DNA of 64,000 nucleotides from Periplaneta americana (Eukaryota > Arthropoda > Insecta > Blattodea > Blattidae): contig NC_091119.1 in assembly GCF_040183065.1 (NCBI RefSeq), positions 206,729,298 through 206,793,297 of the forward strand. The letters run 5' to 3'. Both the position numbers and the translations under genes were made by a program. Of this stretch, positions 37,301 through 43,921 are shown one piece after another (position 1 is the first letter of the stretch; each line of letters starts with the position of its first letter). The notes beneath the pieces are model-generated. The model had not been told where the DNA came from, made no database searches, and worked only from the letters and a program-made list of their open reading frames with translations.

Positions 37301-38981
37301 GTCTAGATTTGGTCCTAATGGTCGCAGCTTTTTTTAATTTCTTCGCCAACTCTTTCCAACATAGCTTCGTTTCTTATTCTGTCTGTCCATTTCACACACT
37401 ACATTCTTCTCCATATCCATACTTCAAAAGCTTCCAGTTGTACCTCTTCACTTCATCGTAATGTCCATTTTTCTATCTCATACAATGTCACACTCCATAC
37501 AAACACTTCACTAGTCCGTTCCTTACTTTTTCCAAAGATTCTCAGAAGATGTTCCTTTTTCTATTACAAGCTTACTAGGTCATTGCTATACTATTTTTTA
37601 CTTTCTCGCAGCATTTAATGCTACTATAGGTTAACAACTGCCAAAACTCCGTTGTAGGAGGTTACTAAACCTTACCGCTGCGTTGGAGGTGGAGTCTCCC
37701 TCCATTAATCTGAACCATTGTCGCTACTGATTGACAAGTCGTCTCATGCATCACTGCTAGCACTTGAATTTCTAACGAAACTATTCTATCAGTTTCATTG
37801 TCTTTTACATTAGCACTATAAAAATATTGTTCTTAATTAATTTTAACGTGACCAACACATTTCTTCCACTTGCCTTTTCATATTCTGCGAAAAGACGGCG
37901 ACAGAATCGTTCCTGTACGTTAAGTGGAATTTTTGTTACAAAAATCCAATTGAAAAGAGAGAAGAAAACTGACTAAGCATTTTAGTCTGTCCCTTTAAGT
38001 AAATGAAACAAATCAAAATAATAAATGCTTATTTTTAAAGCACTGTTCGGTTTTGAGCATAAATAATGTTTAGGTACGCGCGCTCTACTTGACGGACCAC
38101 AAGCAGTCAGACATAAACCTTTAATAGGTGATATCTTGTTGACTCATTCTATTAACATGGTTTTTTTTTTCAACATAAAGTGTAATGTATTTAGACAATT
38201 TCATACACTGCAACTACCCACTTGTCTTTTCAAGGAAAAAAGTTATCGCTGATTGATTTTCTACTTCAAAAACATATTTTTCCCACACTACAGTAGTATA
38301 AAACAAACCTCAATTAAGACGTCTTACATTTGTTATATTGCGGTGACTCAAACATCTTAAAAATCTGCAAACAATACTCTTCAACTACTTTTTTACTTAT
38401 TGGAATCTGACTACTACTTTTTTAGTTATTATTAGTATAAAAATGCTAAAATATTCCACTTCATTGGACGTCTACGTGAGTAACGCTTTCTGCCGTTATT
38501 GGTTGACAATTAGGAAGGAGGAGTAAATATTATATTGTGTCACTCTTTAAGATTGACGCATGCGCAGTTGTTCCATTATCCTTACAGTAGACTCCACTTG
38601 TTCTATTGCTTCATTTCGAATTCGCACATTTACTTTCTTTATTTTTCTTCCTATAACCACGGTCTTCGTCTTGTTTGCATTTATCTTCATCCCATACTGC
38701 TCTCAGCTGTCATTTAGCTCCAGTAGCATATCCCTTAGTATCATCTCTTCTTCTGCTAACAACGCCATATCATCAGCAAATCTCATGCACTTTATTCTTC
38801 TTCCTCCTAGTGTTATCCTCCCATGTTCTGAAAACAGTTCTCCACTAAATCATCTAAGGCCTAAGCAGATGTTACAGGGTAGTTGGTGAAAGCCATGCTT
38901 GTCGTAGCCTACCCCTATTCCACTTCCCTTTGACATTTATTCTCCTATTCTGACTTTGATTCGTTATTTTGTAATATTTAA

Positions 38982-39032
<51 letters not shown>

Positions 39033-39487
39033 TTGATTACACTTTCTTTAATAATGCTATTAATGGTGTCATTGATTGTGATTCTTTTATACATAACACC
39101 TACCTTAGAATTCCCGTGAAAGGTTTTCGTGGTCAAAGAATTTTCTTCACTAAATTTTTTAAATCCCTTTCTCCAATTGCCAGATGTATTAAAAGTGCCA
39201 ATTTGCAAGATCTGATTTGATTTTACTTATGCATGATATTCCTTACTTGTTATTTAATATCTTTCATTATTTGTTAGATATTGCCATTTATTTTGTTGCA
39301 TTTGGTGAATGGTTAATGTTGACCATTATATTGATTGTATTTGATCTCACTGCCATTTTCTGTCATTCATTCTCATAATCATTTGTTTTGTTTTTTATTC
39401 TGTGCTAAATTGTAATTGGCCTTGTGCTGTTGTTTTGCACATTAATATTTGAAATAAATAAAAATAAATAAATAAAATAAAAAATAA

Positions 39488-39537
<50 letters not shown>

Positions 39538-41283
39538 GACAAAGTTAGCTACAATCATGGCTGTGCAAAATATTCGAACAGTGAAATGGTTAGAAGTGCT
39601 TGTGAAACAGGTAGAATCAGTGCAGTGAGTGATTTGACAGCGAAATAAGTGTAGTGCCGAAAGGTACTTGTGCAGGTATGAACCTGTCTTGGGTCTTAGT
39701 TCGAGCTTAGGGTTGAGATACAAATTAGATTTACTTTAAATGTTATTTTAAGTGACCATGCTTCATTTAATTTAGGATGCTCCTTATTATTATTATTTTA
39801 TTATTATTATTATTTTATTATTATTTATTATTATTATTATTATTTTATTATTATTATTTGTTATTATTACTATTATTTTATTATTATTTTATTATTATTA
39901 TTTGTTATTATTATTACTATTATTATTATTATTATTATTATTTGTTATTATTATTATTATTTTAATATTATTATTATTATTTGTTATTATTATTGTTATT
40001 ATTACTAGTATTATTATTAATTATTGTTTTTTATTAGTTGTGTTTATTATTAATTGTCATTATTGAGTGTAATTAGTTACCACTGCCACCGGGTATATAC
40101 CCATTTGCAGTGTGAATAAATACATACAATACTAATAAGTCTATGTTCCAGAGTCTGAAATAGAGAGACCAAATAATCTGCAAACATTCAATGAGCATGA
40201 AAAGTAACACTCTGGTTTGTTGCAGTAAGCGACGACAGGCCTTTCGTATGTAAGGCGAACAGCATGTTGTTCAAGGACTGTGCCCACTACATGAGTGACG
40301 TGGTAAGCCTCTTCACCCCTTCACACTTTAAGAATTGCACACCCCTCGTAAAACCCCACCATTCATTCTCAGACACCCTGTATTTAAAATATTTTATTTT
40401 TATGTTTTTAAAAAAATATTATTACAGTAGCTGAAAGATTAACTCGTAGGTGCGAAATACGAAAGTCAGGAGTTGTTGCTCATTGAGAGCAGTAAGAAAA
40501 CTATAATTTCTACATTTAATAAAAGTGAAAATAGCCTATGTAGGCCTACAAGAAAATCATGAAAAACATTATCAATTTCTTCTTTTCAGTACTGCCCCAA
40601 GGATCTTCAACGCAAGAGTAAGCATCAATCTGCCTATATACTCTCATCAGTCATTCAAAGCAAAGTATTTATATTAACACTTATGTAGTAGTAGTAATAG
40701 TAGTGGTACTAATAGTAATAGTAGCAGCACTAATAATAGTAATACTGCAACAGTACCAGTAGATAAAATAAAACATTAGCGTGTATTCATTTTACCAGAT
40801 TTCACATCATTTTCATTTGCAAATAATTAATTGGGGAGATGGTAATAGTGGAAGTAGAAAAGACCTTTGGGGAGGCCGAGACGTAGATGGGAGGATATTA
40901 AAATGGATTTGAGGAAGGTGGGATATGATGGTAGAGACTGGATTAATCTTGCTCAGGATAGGGACCGATGGCGGGCTTATGTGCGGGCGGCAATGAACCT
41001 GCGGGTTCTTTAAAAGCCATTTGTAAGTAGCAATCTGCAGTACTTGCAGGAACAGTTGTTAGGGTAGCAGTAATAGAAGCAGCAGTAGTTATTTACGTTG
41101 GGATAAGTAGCAGTTTCAGTAGGTAAAATATTCGTACCGTATTTCTATCATCAGTATTATTATTAGGCTCAAAATCACATTATAATTGGGTGTGCCTCAG
41201 TTAGTATATTTCTTTTTTTTTCAGCTACAACATGCGATGACTACAGAGTGGATCTGAAGAGGAGATTCAATATAAAAAATTAA
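18347..41283 (+). CDS. Plus-C odorant-binding protein gene 1 (spliced)
   Basis: A secreted small ligand-binding protein. I assembled it from exons 18347-18401, (23344-23417, uncertain), 27108-27213, 31229-31314, 33284-33319, 35758-35869, 40227-40303, 40590-40617 and 41225-41283. All have AG/GT borders, and the last seven have matching phases. With the uncertain exon the product is 210 residues: signal peptide [18 protein letters not shown], a CC motif (45-46), C62, then C108-x3-C112, C154, C165-x9-C175-x8-C184-P185-x9-C195. That last block is the Plus-C OBP signature, distinguishing it from classic six-cysteine OBPs. Plus-C OBPs carry hydrophobic ligands in sensillum lymph or other fluids. 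The tiny exons and 23 kb span reflect repeat-filled introns. A paralogue follows on the same strand. The class is firm; the ligand and tissue are unknown. Confidence 0.9.
18478..19036. repeat. (TACA)n/(TTACA)n microsatellite, ~560 bp
   Basis: Mixed TACA, TTACA and ACACA units with internal higher-order duplications; blocks like CATAACATTACATTACA recur. It sits in intron 1 of OBP gene 1, immediately at the 3'-tail side of an antisense LINE B copy, so it is probably that LINE's expanded tail. Confidence 0.95.
19039..19293. mobile_element. 255 bp MITE, ~33 bp TIRs, AAAT flanks
   Basis: The left end is GAAGGGTACACGGGAGAAAC and the right end is its inverted copy (GTTTTTCCCGTGTACCCTTC region), with about four mismatches in 33 bp. 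AAAT flanks both sides (19035-19038 and 19294-19297). No coding capacity. It is inserted between a LINE B 3' end and its tail array. Confidence 0.85.
19298..19990 (-). mobile_element. LINE family B fragment, antisense (good copy)
   Basis: The minus strand encodes the LINE C-terminus: first [16 protein letters not shown] and [19 protein letters not shown] (19750-19977), then [20 protein letters not shown] and [20 protein letters not shown] (19475-19705). Small indels break it between these frames. The element lies in OBP gene 1 intron 1. Confidence 0.88.
20528..20768 (+). mobile_element. LINE family B, extreme 5'-truncated copy with (GAAT)n tail
   Basis: Begins at [20 protein letters not shown]-type coding, reads to the C-terminus [14 protein letters not shown] and the 3' end CCTTGAGCAGAACACTATGA, then about 15 GAAT units (20704-20768). 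It shows this family's natural tail. Confidence 0.88.
20834..21428 (-). mobile_element. ~620 bp nonautonomous repeat, copy 3
   Basis: Starts TTTTTATGCTCGACCATGCC and ends TAGTTGCATAATGTACTATT. The internal palindrome around 21345-21375 (GAAACTCGCTTGCGCTCGTT) is well kept. In OBP gene 1 intron 1. Confidence 0.8.
21429..23343. other. Intron 1 sequence of OBP gene 1 with small inverted repeats
   Basis: No further gene seen. It contains a perfect 11 bp stem hairpin at 22136-22164 and an inverted pair CCGTTACACAC / GTGTGTAACGG at about 22789-22861. The open frame at 22309-22554 has no domain. Confidence 0.4.
23344..23417 (+). CDS. Candidate OBP gene 1 exon 2 (uncertain)
   Basis: A good polypyrimidine tract and acceptor (TTTCATGTTCACAG) precede 74 open bases, ending ATG|GTTAAGT. 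Joined to exon 1 in phase 1 it gives [25 protein letters not shown] and leaves phase 0, exactly what the CC exon at 27108 needs. Exon 1 and the CC exon cannot be joined directly because that phase hits a stop. The donor is weak (no G at +5). Gene 2 has an extra exon at the same relative place. The same frame is also open upstream from 23220, so chance cannot be excluded. Confidence 0.45.
23490..23749 (+). mobile_element. tRNA-derived SINE (family II), 5' part, split by an insertion
   Basis: Pol III-type A-box region ATGGTCTAGTGGTGGCTAGA and B box GGATTCGATCCCC, then the family body (CGATTTATAACTT, GGGCAA) and a CATC-rich segment. The rest of the SINE (GGCTATAGCGTAGACCAGCC...CACCCTGGGCAA) reappears at 26990-27048, so the satellite-bearing element at 23750-26977 is inserted in it. 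The second copy at 50980-51215 shows the uninterrupted order. Confidence 0.88.
23750..26977. mobile_element. ~3.2 kb TIR element carrying a 34-bp satellite array
   Basis: The ends are 27 bp inverted repeats matching at 22 positions: GGGTTGGGGACAACTCGCCA at the left, GGGTTCCGGACATTTGGCCA from the right end read inward, both continuing CAGAAAA. More inverted copies of CGCCACAG/CTGTGGCG lie just inside each end (23770-23790; 26890-26960). Almost all the interior is the 34-bp array, and no transposase is visible. It interrupts a SINE within its CATC tract, so any target duplication is hidden. Confidence 0.8.
23790..26505. repeat. 34-bp minisatellite array, ~80 copies
   Basis: The unit is GACAATTCGCCACATAATTG followed by AAATTCGTATCAAA. 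Two main variants, TTCGTATCAAA and TTCACATCAGA, often alternate, giving local 68-bp periodicity. Other variants (ATTATTG, TCGGCAC) recur in blocks. Units are highly alike, so homogenisation is recent. The first half of the unit matches the element's own end motif ACAACTCGCCACAGA. Confidence 0.97.
26990..27050 (+). mobile_element. tRNA-derived SINE (family II), 3' part
   Basis: CATGGCTATAGCGTAGACC and the closing CACCCTGGGCAA match the 3' part of the copy at 51120-51200. It continues the SINE broken at 23749. Confidence 0.85.
27108..27213 (+). CDS. OBP gene 1 exon 3: CC motif
   Basis: The acceptor TTTATTTACAG opens [19 protein letters not shown] and then [16 protein letters not shown], ending AAAG|GTAAAA in phase 1. 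The adjacent cysteines near the N-terminus are typical of Plus-C OBPs, and the same TGCTGC follows the acceptor in gene 2 (58733). This exon must be entered in phase 0. Confidence 0.9.
27214..28170. other. Intron 3 of OBP gene 1, unique part
   Basis: AT-rich, with no gene or named repeat recognised. Confidence 0.5.
28176..29870. repeat. (TTTA)n array with 79/158/474-bp higher-order repeats
   Basis: The base unit is TTTA. Interspersed variants (TTACTTATTAGTTTATG, TTTGTTTGTTTGTTC, ATTGGTTTATT, ATTCGTTTATT) recur about every 79 bp and alternate in two types, giving a 158 bp period. A 474 bp block (three 158s) is repeated almost exactly from 28687 to 29161. It ends in ATTC units (29800-29870). 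The many overlapping + frames (YLFIYLF peptides) are artefacts. Confidence 0.96.
30000..30162 (+). mobile_element. LINE family D 3' end with (ATAC)n tail
   Basis: Contains the family 3' landmark CTGCCACCGG...CCCACTTGCAGTATAC, then about 14 ATAC units (30106-30162). A 25 bp duplication (CATTTGCTTATTGTGTATTG) precedes it. Related 3' ends are at 40045-40130 (+) and 57150 (-). Confidence 0.8.
30440..30770 (+). repeat. Retroposon-like repeat with (CCAT)n tail, copy 1
   Basis: About 235 bp (30470-30705; landmarks GCGACCATTAGGACCAAGTC and TGTGACACAACATGTAGGAA, ending TTTCTAGCTTACC) is present in inverted orientation at 37115-37335. Here a short CCATCCATCC tail follows on the + strand. No coding sequence; the class is unknown. 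Confidence 0.8.
30776..31022 (-). mobile_element. LINE family B fragment, antisense
   Basis: On the minus strand it reads [19 protein letters not shown] and [10 protein letters not shown] up to the family 3' end (reverse of CATTCACAATGTTCTGCAC), with a short GAAT tail. In OBP gene 1 intron 3. Confidence 0.82.
31229..31314 (+). CDS. OBP gene 1 exon 4
   Basis: Acceptor TTTCATTTCCAG; with the leftover G the first codon is Val, then [20 protein letters not shown] and VVFRNRSA, ending GCC|GTAAGT in phase 0. This acidic, hydrophilic segment lies between C62 and the C-x3-C motif. Its GC content is well above the flanking introns. Confidence 0.9.
31507..32496 (+). mobile_element. Helitron-like nonautonomous element, ~990 bp
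   Basis: Begins TCTATACTAATAATAAATCT after an A and ends GTGCAGCGGAGCGCAC (a GTGC/GCAC hairpin) then GGGTACGGCTTGT before a T. A 5' TC, a 3' hairpin and a CTRRT-like end between A and T are Helitron hallmarks. It has no TIRs and no coding capacity. The body includes GTCTGTCTGTCTGTCAGGAT. In intron 4 of OBP gene 1. Confidence 0.6.
32497..33283. other. Intron 4 remainder
   Basis: No gene or named repeat recognised. Confidence 0.5.
33284..33319 (+). CDS. OBP gene 1 exon 5: C-x3-C motif
   Basis: A 36-base exon, acceptor TTATTTTTACAG, reading [12 protein letters not shown] and ending GCG|GTAAGT, phase 0 at both ends. CYAQC supplies the invariant C2-x3-C3 of OBPs. Although tiny, its splice sites are both strong and it restores the family spacing. 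Confidence 0.9.
33735..33998. repeat. AAAT/AATA low-complexity tract, left of mariner
   Basis: AAATAAATAC-type units continue on the other side of the mariner (35242-35350), showing that the transposon landed inside this tract. Confidence 0.85.
34000..35239 (+). mobile_element. mariner transposon, 1240 bp
   Basis: TIRs of about 28 bp (CATTGGTTGGATAAAAAGTT left; CTAGGGCTGGATAAAAAGTA from the right end read inward, both continuing ATGGCAACA) with TA on both sides (33998-33999; 35240-35241). It encodes a mariner-type transposase with several stops and frameshifts. In intron 5 of OBP gene 1. Confidence 0.93.
34192..35122 (+). pseudogene. mariner transposase, broken
   Basis: The N-terminus [20 protein letters not shown] and helix-turn-helix region ([17 protein letters not shown], stop, [16 protein letters not shown]) match mariner transposases that open with KxEQRxxIK. 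After frame breaks, the catalytic part is open from 34670: [40 protein letters not shown], then [16 protein letters not shown]. Relatives have about 13 residues (a HPPYSPDLSP-type block) between WEI and DYDLF; here they are missing in frame near 34972, so D2-D3 spacing is ruined. Ends RRLPNI-stop at 35122. Confidence 0.9.
35350..35757. other. Intron 5 distal part
   Basis: No gene recognised. Short tRNA-box-like motifs (GACCGGGTTCAATACTC near 35587; GTTAGCACAATGCTAAC near 35684) hint at a decayed SINE, but I cannot define ends. Confidence 0.3.
35758..35869 (+). CDS. OBP gene 1 exon 6
   Basis: The acceptor GCATTTTACAG opens [20 protein letters not shown], then [17 protein letters not shown] plus one base, donor G|GTAAAC (phase 1). 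It provides the helix between C3 and C4, and C4 itself (NDIC) at 41 residues after C3, inside the usual Plus-C range. Confidence 0.92.
35915..36004 (+). mobile_element. LINE family B, minimal 3' fragment
   Basis: GGAATGGTGAACGGAAG (MVNGR) followed by GGTCTGTCCTTGGAC and ACTATGAATGAATGAATG: only the last ~80 bp with a GAAT tail. Starts 45 bp after the exon 6 donor. Confidence 0.75.
36095..37112. repeat. (GGAT)n/(GGGT)n array, ~1 kb
   Basis: Tetranucleotide array mixing GGAT, GGGT, TGAATG and TGCCTGGATGG variants, with larger blocks repeated (GGGTGCCTGGATGGATGG recurs). The + strand is strikingly G-rich. The minus strand is open for 359 codons ([10 protein letters not shown]), a composition artefact. 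It abuts the minus-strand retroposon-like repeat at 37115 and is probably its expanded tail. Confidence 0.96.
37113..37335 (-). repeat. Retroposon-like repeat, copy 2 (inverted relative to 30440)
   Basis: The reverse complement matches 30470-30705 over about 220 bp (landmarks TTCTTACATGTTGTGTCACA and TTGGTCCTAATGGTCGC here). On the minus strand it ends CTAGCTTACC and runs straight into the CCAT-type array. Confidence 0.82.
37345..38870 (-). mobile_element. LINE family B fragment in two pieces
   Basis: The minus strand at 38870-38560 encodes reverse-transcriptase palm sequence with the catalytic motif FADD (38764-38786; [20 protein letters not shown]) and [19 protein letters not shown]. The C-terminal part lies at 37640-37345. 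About 920 bp between (37640-38560) does not read as LINE and may be an insertion whose ends I could not define. Confidence 0.75.
38984..39032. repeat. (TTA)n microsatellite
   Basis: About 16 units in intron 6 of OBP gene 1. Confidence 0.96.
39033..39486 (+). mobile_element. Possible LINE 3' end with AAATA tail
   Basis: A degenerate [12 protein letters not shown]-like reading and an AATAAATAAAAATAAATAAA-type tail (39450-39486) suggest a non-LTR retrotransposon 3' end. The family is not identified. Confidence 0.35.
39487..40030. repeat. (TTA)n arrays, two blocks
   Basis: 39487-39537 is clean TTA; 39783-40030 is TTA with frequent TTTTA and GTTA interruptions. The 240 bp between (39540-39780) has no recognisable feature. 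Confidence 0.93.
40045..40130 (+). mobile_element. LINE family D 3' end
   Basis: CACTGCCACCGGGTATATAC then CCATTTGCAGTGTGAATAAA, the same landmark as at 30085 and, inverted, at 57150. Short fragment only. Confidence 0.75.
40227..40303 (+). CDS. OBP gene 1 exon 7: C-x9-C
   Basis: The acceptor GGTTTGTTGCAG, with the carried G, makes Val, then [20 protein letters not shown] and YMSDV, donor GTG|GTAAGC, phase 0. It carries C5 and C6 nine residues apart, the Plus-C spacing (classic OBPs have eight). Confidence 0.92.
40590..40617 (+). CDS. OBP gene 1 exon 8: CP motif
   Basis: A 28-base exon after [22 protein letters not shown] plus one base, donor A|GTAAGC. The Cys-Pro eight residues after C6 is the defining Plus-C feature. 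Confidence 0.9.
40858..41030 (+). mobile_element. LINE family A, very short 5'-truncated copy
   Basis: [17 protein letters not shown], then [20 protein letters not shown] and AAMNLRVL. Only the last ~170 bp of the element, in the final intron of OBP gene 1. Confidence 0.88.
41225..41283 (+). CDS. OBP gene 1 exon 9: last exon
   Basis: The acceptor CTTTTTTTTTCAG gives [19 protein letters not shown] and TAA (41281-41283). The cysteine sits nine residues after the Pro of the CP motif, completing the pattern. The basic tail is short. Confidence 0.92.
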
Positions 41284-42130
41284 AAGAGGAAAGCTCGACC
41301 AAAGAAACTGTAATACCAGATTATTAAACTATTACTCCAAGTTACGTCAGCATTACTATATTCAATATGTTATTTCTCTTAGTATGCAACAATACTCTAT
41401 GCGCCCTACTCCTTTCTTATAACTATGCTGTCATAAGAAAAATATTTAACTGCATTCATACAGTAGGATCTAGTTGTTCCCATACGAATAATTTAGGCGA
41501 ATTTCACACGTACAAAGTACTTTTCACTGGTAGTTTAATTTCGCCTTTAAACTCAAGTTCCTTGTCATGAGACGATTAATTATTTCTTAAGAACGATTAA
41601 ATTAGAGGAAAACTATCAGCACTTGTGATAATACTGTTGATCATGTTTTACCCAAAATGTCTAATATCATGACAAAAATTAATTTTTGCGCGGTTGTAGG
41701 ACAATCAGAACAATTACCCTTTCTTATCTCCTTCCTCCTCGTATTCCTGTCTTTTTTATAATATGTTGACAACAAAATAAATAAATTCGTTTAAGATAGA
41801 CAATAACGCATGTGATGCAATGATCCCGTATGTAAAATCTGAGCTCTACAAAAGTAGGCCTACAATATTAGACGTGTCGAATATTGCCTAGAAGCGCAAA
41901 TCTTGTTTCAACTTCATCAAATTGTAGTTCAGTCGTTGCTATGAGACAATCTGACTTCTTTTGTTCGTAAAAGGAATGACAGAAACTCCCGTGTTTTAAG
42001 GTCATATTAGAACTATACTAAATTTGTTTTTATTCCTGATGTAAGTCGTATAGCGATTTTTATTTATGTATTCTTAAGCAGATCAGGATAATTATTATTC
42101 TAAAGTTTCATATACATATTTGCTCGTTTA
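41284..42130. other. 3' flank of OBP gene 1
   Basis: 3' UTR and intergenic DNA; no further gene seen. Confidence 0.5.
41323..41328 (+). terminator. Possible poly(A) signal ATTAAA of OBP gene 1
   Basis: ATTAAA lies 40 bp after the stop. A canonical AATAAA occurs later at 41776-41781. Either could end the transcript. Confidence 0.4.
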
Positions 42131-42175
42131 ATGCTTCTTAATTCTCATACATTACATTACATACATACATACATA

Positions 42176-42745
42176 CATATTCTGCCCATGGGCAGGTTTT
42201 TCACTGCAAACCCAGAATTCTTCAATCTTTCCTATTTTCTGCCTTCCCCTTAGTCTCCAAATATGATCCACATATTTTCATGTCTTCTATCACCTGATAT
42301 ATTTTTCTGCCCCGAACTCTTCTCCCGTTCACCATTCCTTCCAGTGCATCCTTCAGTAGGCAGTTTCTTCTCACCCAGTTACCCAACCAATTCCTTTTCC
42401 TCTTCCTGATCAGTTTCAGCATCATTCTTTCTTCACCCACTCTTTCCATTACAGCTTCATTTCTTATTCTATCTGTCCACTTCACACAGTCCATCCTCCT
42501 CCATATCCACACTTCAAATTCTTGTATTCGTTTCTCTTCACTTCGTCGTAATGTTCATGTTTCTGCCCCATACAATGCCACACTTCAAACAAAGCACTTC
42601 ACTAGTCTCTTCCTAAGTTCTTTTTCCAGAGTTTCGCAGAAGATGCTCCTTTTTTTATTGAAACCCTCCTTTGTCATTGCTATCCTCCTTTTGACTTCCT
42701 GGCTGCAGCTCATGTTACTGCTTACAGTACATCCCAAGTATCCCA
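42176..42745 (-). mobile_element. LINE family B fragment, antisense (good copy)
   Basis: The minus frame 42222-42512 reads [35 protein letters not shown] and [20 protein letters not shown]; the upstream part continues to 42745 with breaks. A short TACA tail (42150-42176) precedes the 3' end. Confidence 0.88.
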
Positions 42746-43084
42746 TACATAATATCTTTTTTTTTTTAAGAACGGTTTAGTAATTCCTAAACTGACTTAT
42801 TTCATGAGGACAACTCCGTTGTGCCTATTTCCAGCGAGAAAATGATAATGATGATGATGATGATGATATGATTGTGATTGTGAAATAATTAAAATGCAAC
42901 ATATTCATCTATTTTTGTCAATATTATTAGAATTATTTTCTTTTTTCGTTGTTGGTAACTCTGTAGCATCTATTACATGCTTTATGGTTGTGCTAACAGA
43001 TGGAGTTACTTGTCAACAATGTGACGCTGAAACGTATGTTCAGGTTACTGAACAGCGACAGTCCTGATGTATTTTTATATTTGT

Positions 43085-43251
43085 GATGATTGGTTAATTA
43101 ATATTAACCCGGCACACTCACAATCATGCAAATTTCCAGACTCTAGACACCCAGGGAATTCCTCTTCTTCAAGAAAAATTGATCAAGAGCCTAGCCCGGG
43201 AATCGAACCCGGGACCTCCTGATCTGGACCAACAGACCACGGAGTCAGTCA

Positions 43252-43252
<1 letters not shown>
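43085..43252 (-). mobile_element. tRNA-derived SINE (family III)
   Basis: Minus strand: CCGTGGTCTGTTGGTCCAGA (A-box region) and GGTCCCGGGTTCGATTCCCG (B box), then a non-tRNA body. An AAT-type array (43253-43320) abuts its 5' side. A free tRNA gene is unlikely because no full cloverleaf forms at the 5' side. Confidence 0.6.
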
Positions 43253-43302
<50 letters not shown>

Positions 43303-43322
43303 CATTATCATCATTATTATTG
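43253..43322. repeat. (ATT)n microsatellite
   Basis: About 22 units with ATC interruptions near its right end. Confidence 0.96.
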
Positions 43323-43379
43323 TGATTTATATAAAATTCTCACATTTTCGCATGTATCGTTATTTTCACCGCAGGTACA

Positions 43380-43733
43380 ACTCCTGGCATCGTATCCCCT
43401 TTAAGACTTGACCGTGAACCTGAGTGCACATGTACTTATCGAAGTTTCAGCAAAGCTCCATTGTCTCAGTTCGGATTGCATTCCGTCGTAATTCTTAGAG
43501 GGTTACGACCCCTCTAGAATTCGATGAAGCCAGAAGAACCTCTCTCTTTCCTGTGTCCCGGAAATCTATCTGACTGTTTCCTCTTCATTCTTGTGCCGTA
43601 CACCCCGCGGCAGGCTAATACGTGCAAAACAAAGACCAGTATGGTGGGATACTGCGAAGTTGCAACTCCCTCGTATCCAGTTTATCTACAGCATTTTTTA
43701 GCCTCAGAAGAGGGCCACAACCCATTCCAGTAA
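43380..43733 (+). other. GC-richer open stretch of unknown nature
   Basis: A decent acceptor (ATTTTCACCGCAG, ending 43374) precedes open sequence in one frame to about 43515, and another frame is open from 43524 to 43733 (MKPEEPLSFLCPGNLSDCFL start, with six cysteines in all). I recognise no domain. It could be a decayed gene fragment between the two OBP genes or a repeat. Confidence 0.25.
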
Positions 43734-43921
43734 GCTGGGGTGATTATTTAATGTTAATACATTTCCTGTAATTGCTGAAACTGTTAACCAACATGGCCCA
43801 TGGTCATGATTTTACAATAAACATCACCGGGCTCTTTGGACATCGAATTCAGATCCATTTGTCTGGTAGTTGACTAGCGCTTTAGAGATCGCCGATTCGG
43901 ATGAAAATCATTAATTATATA

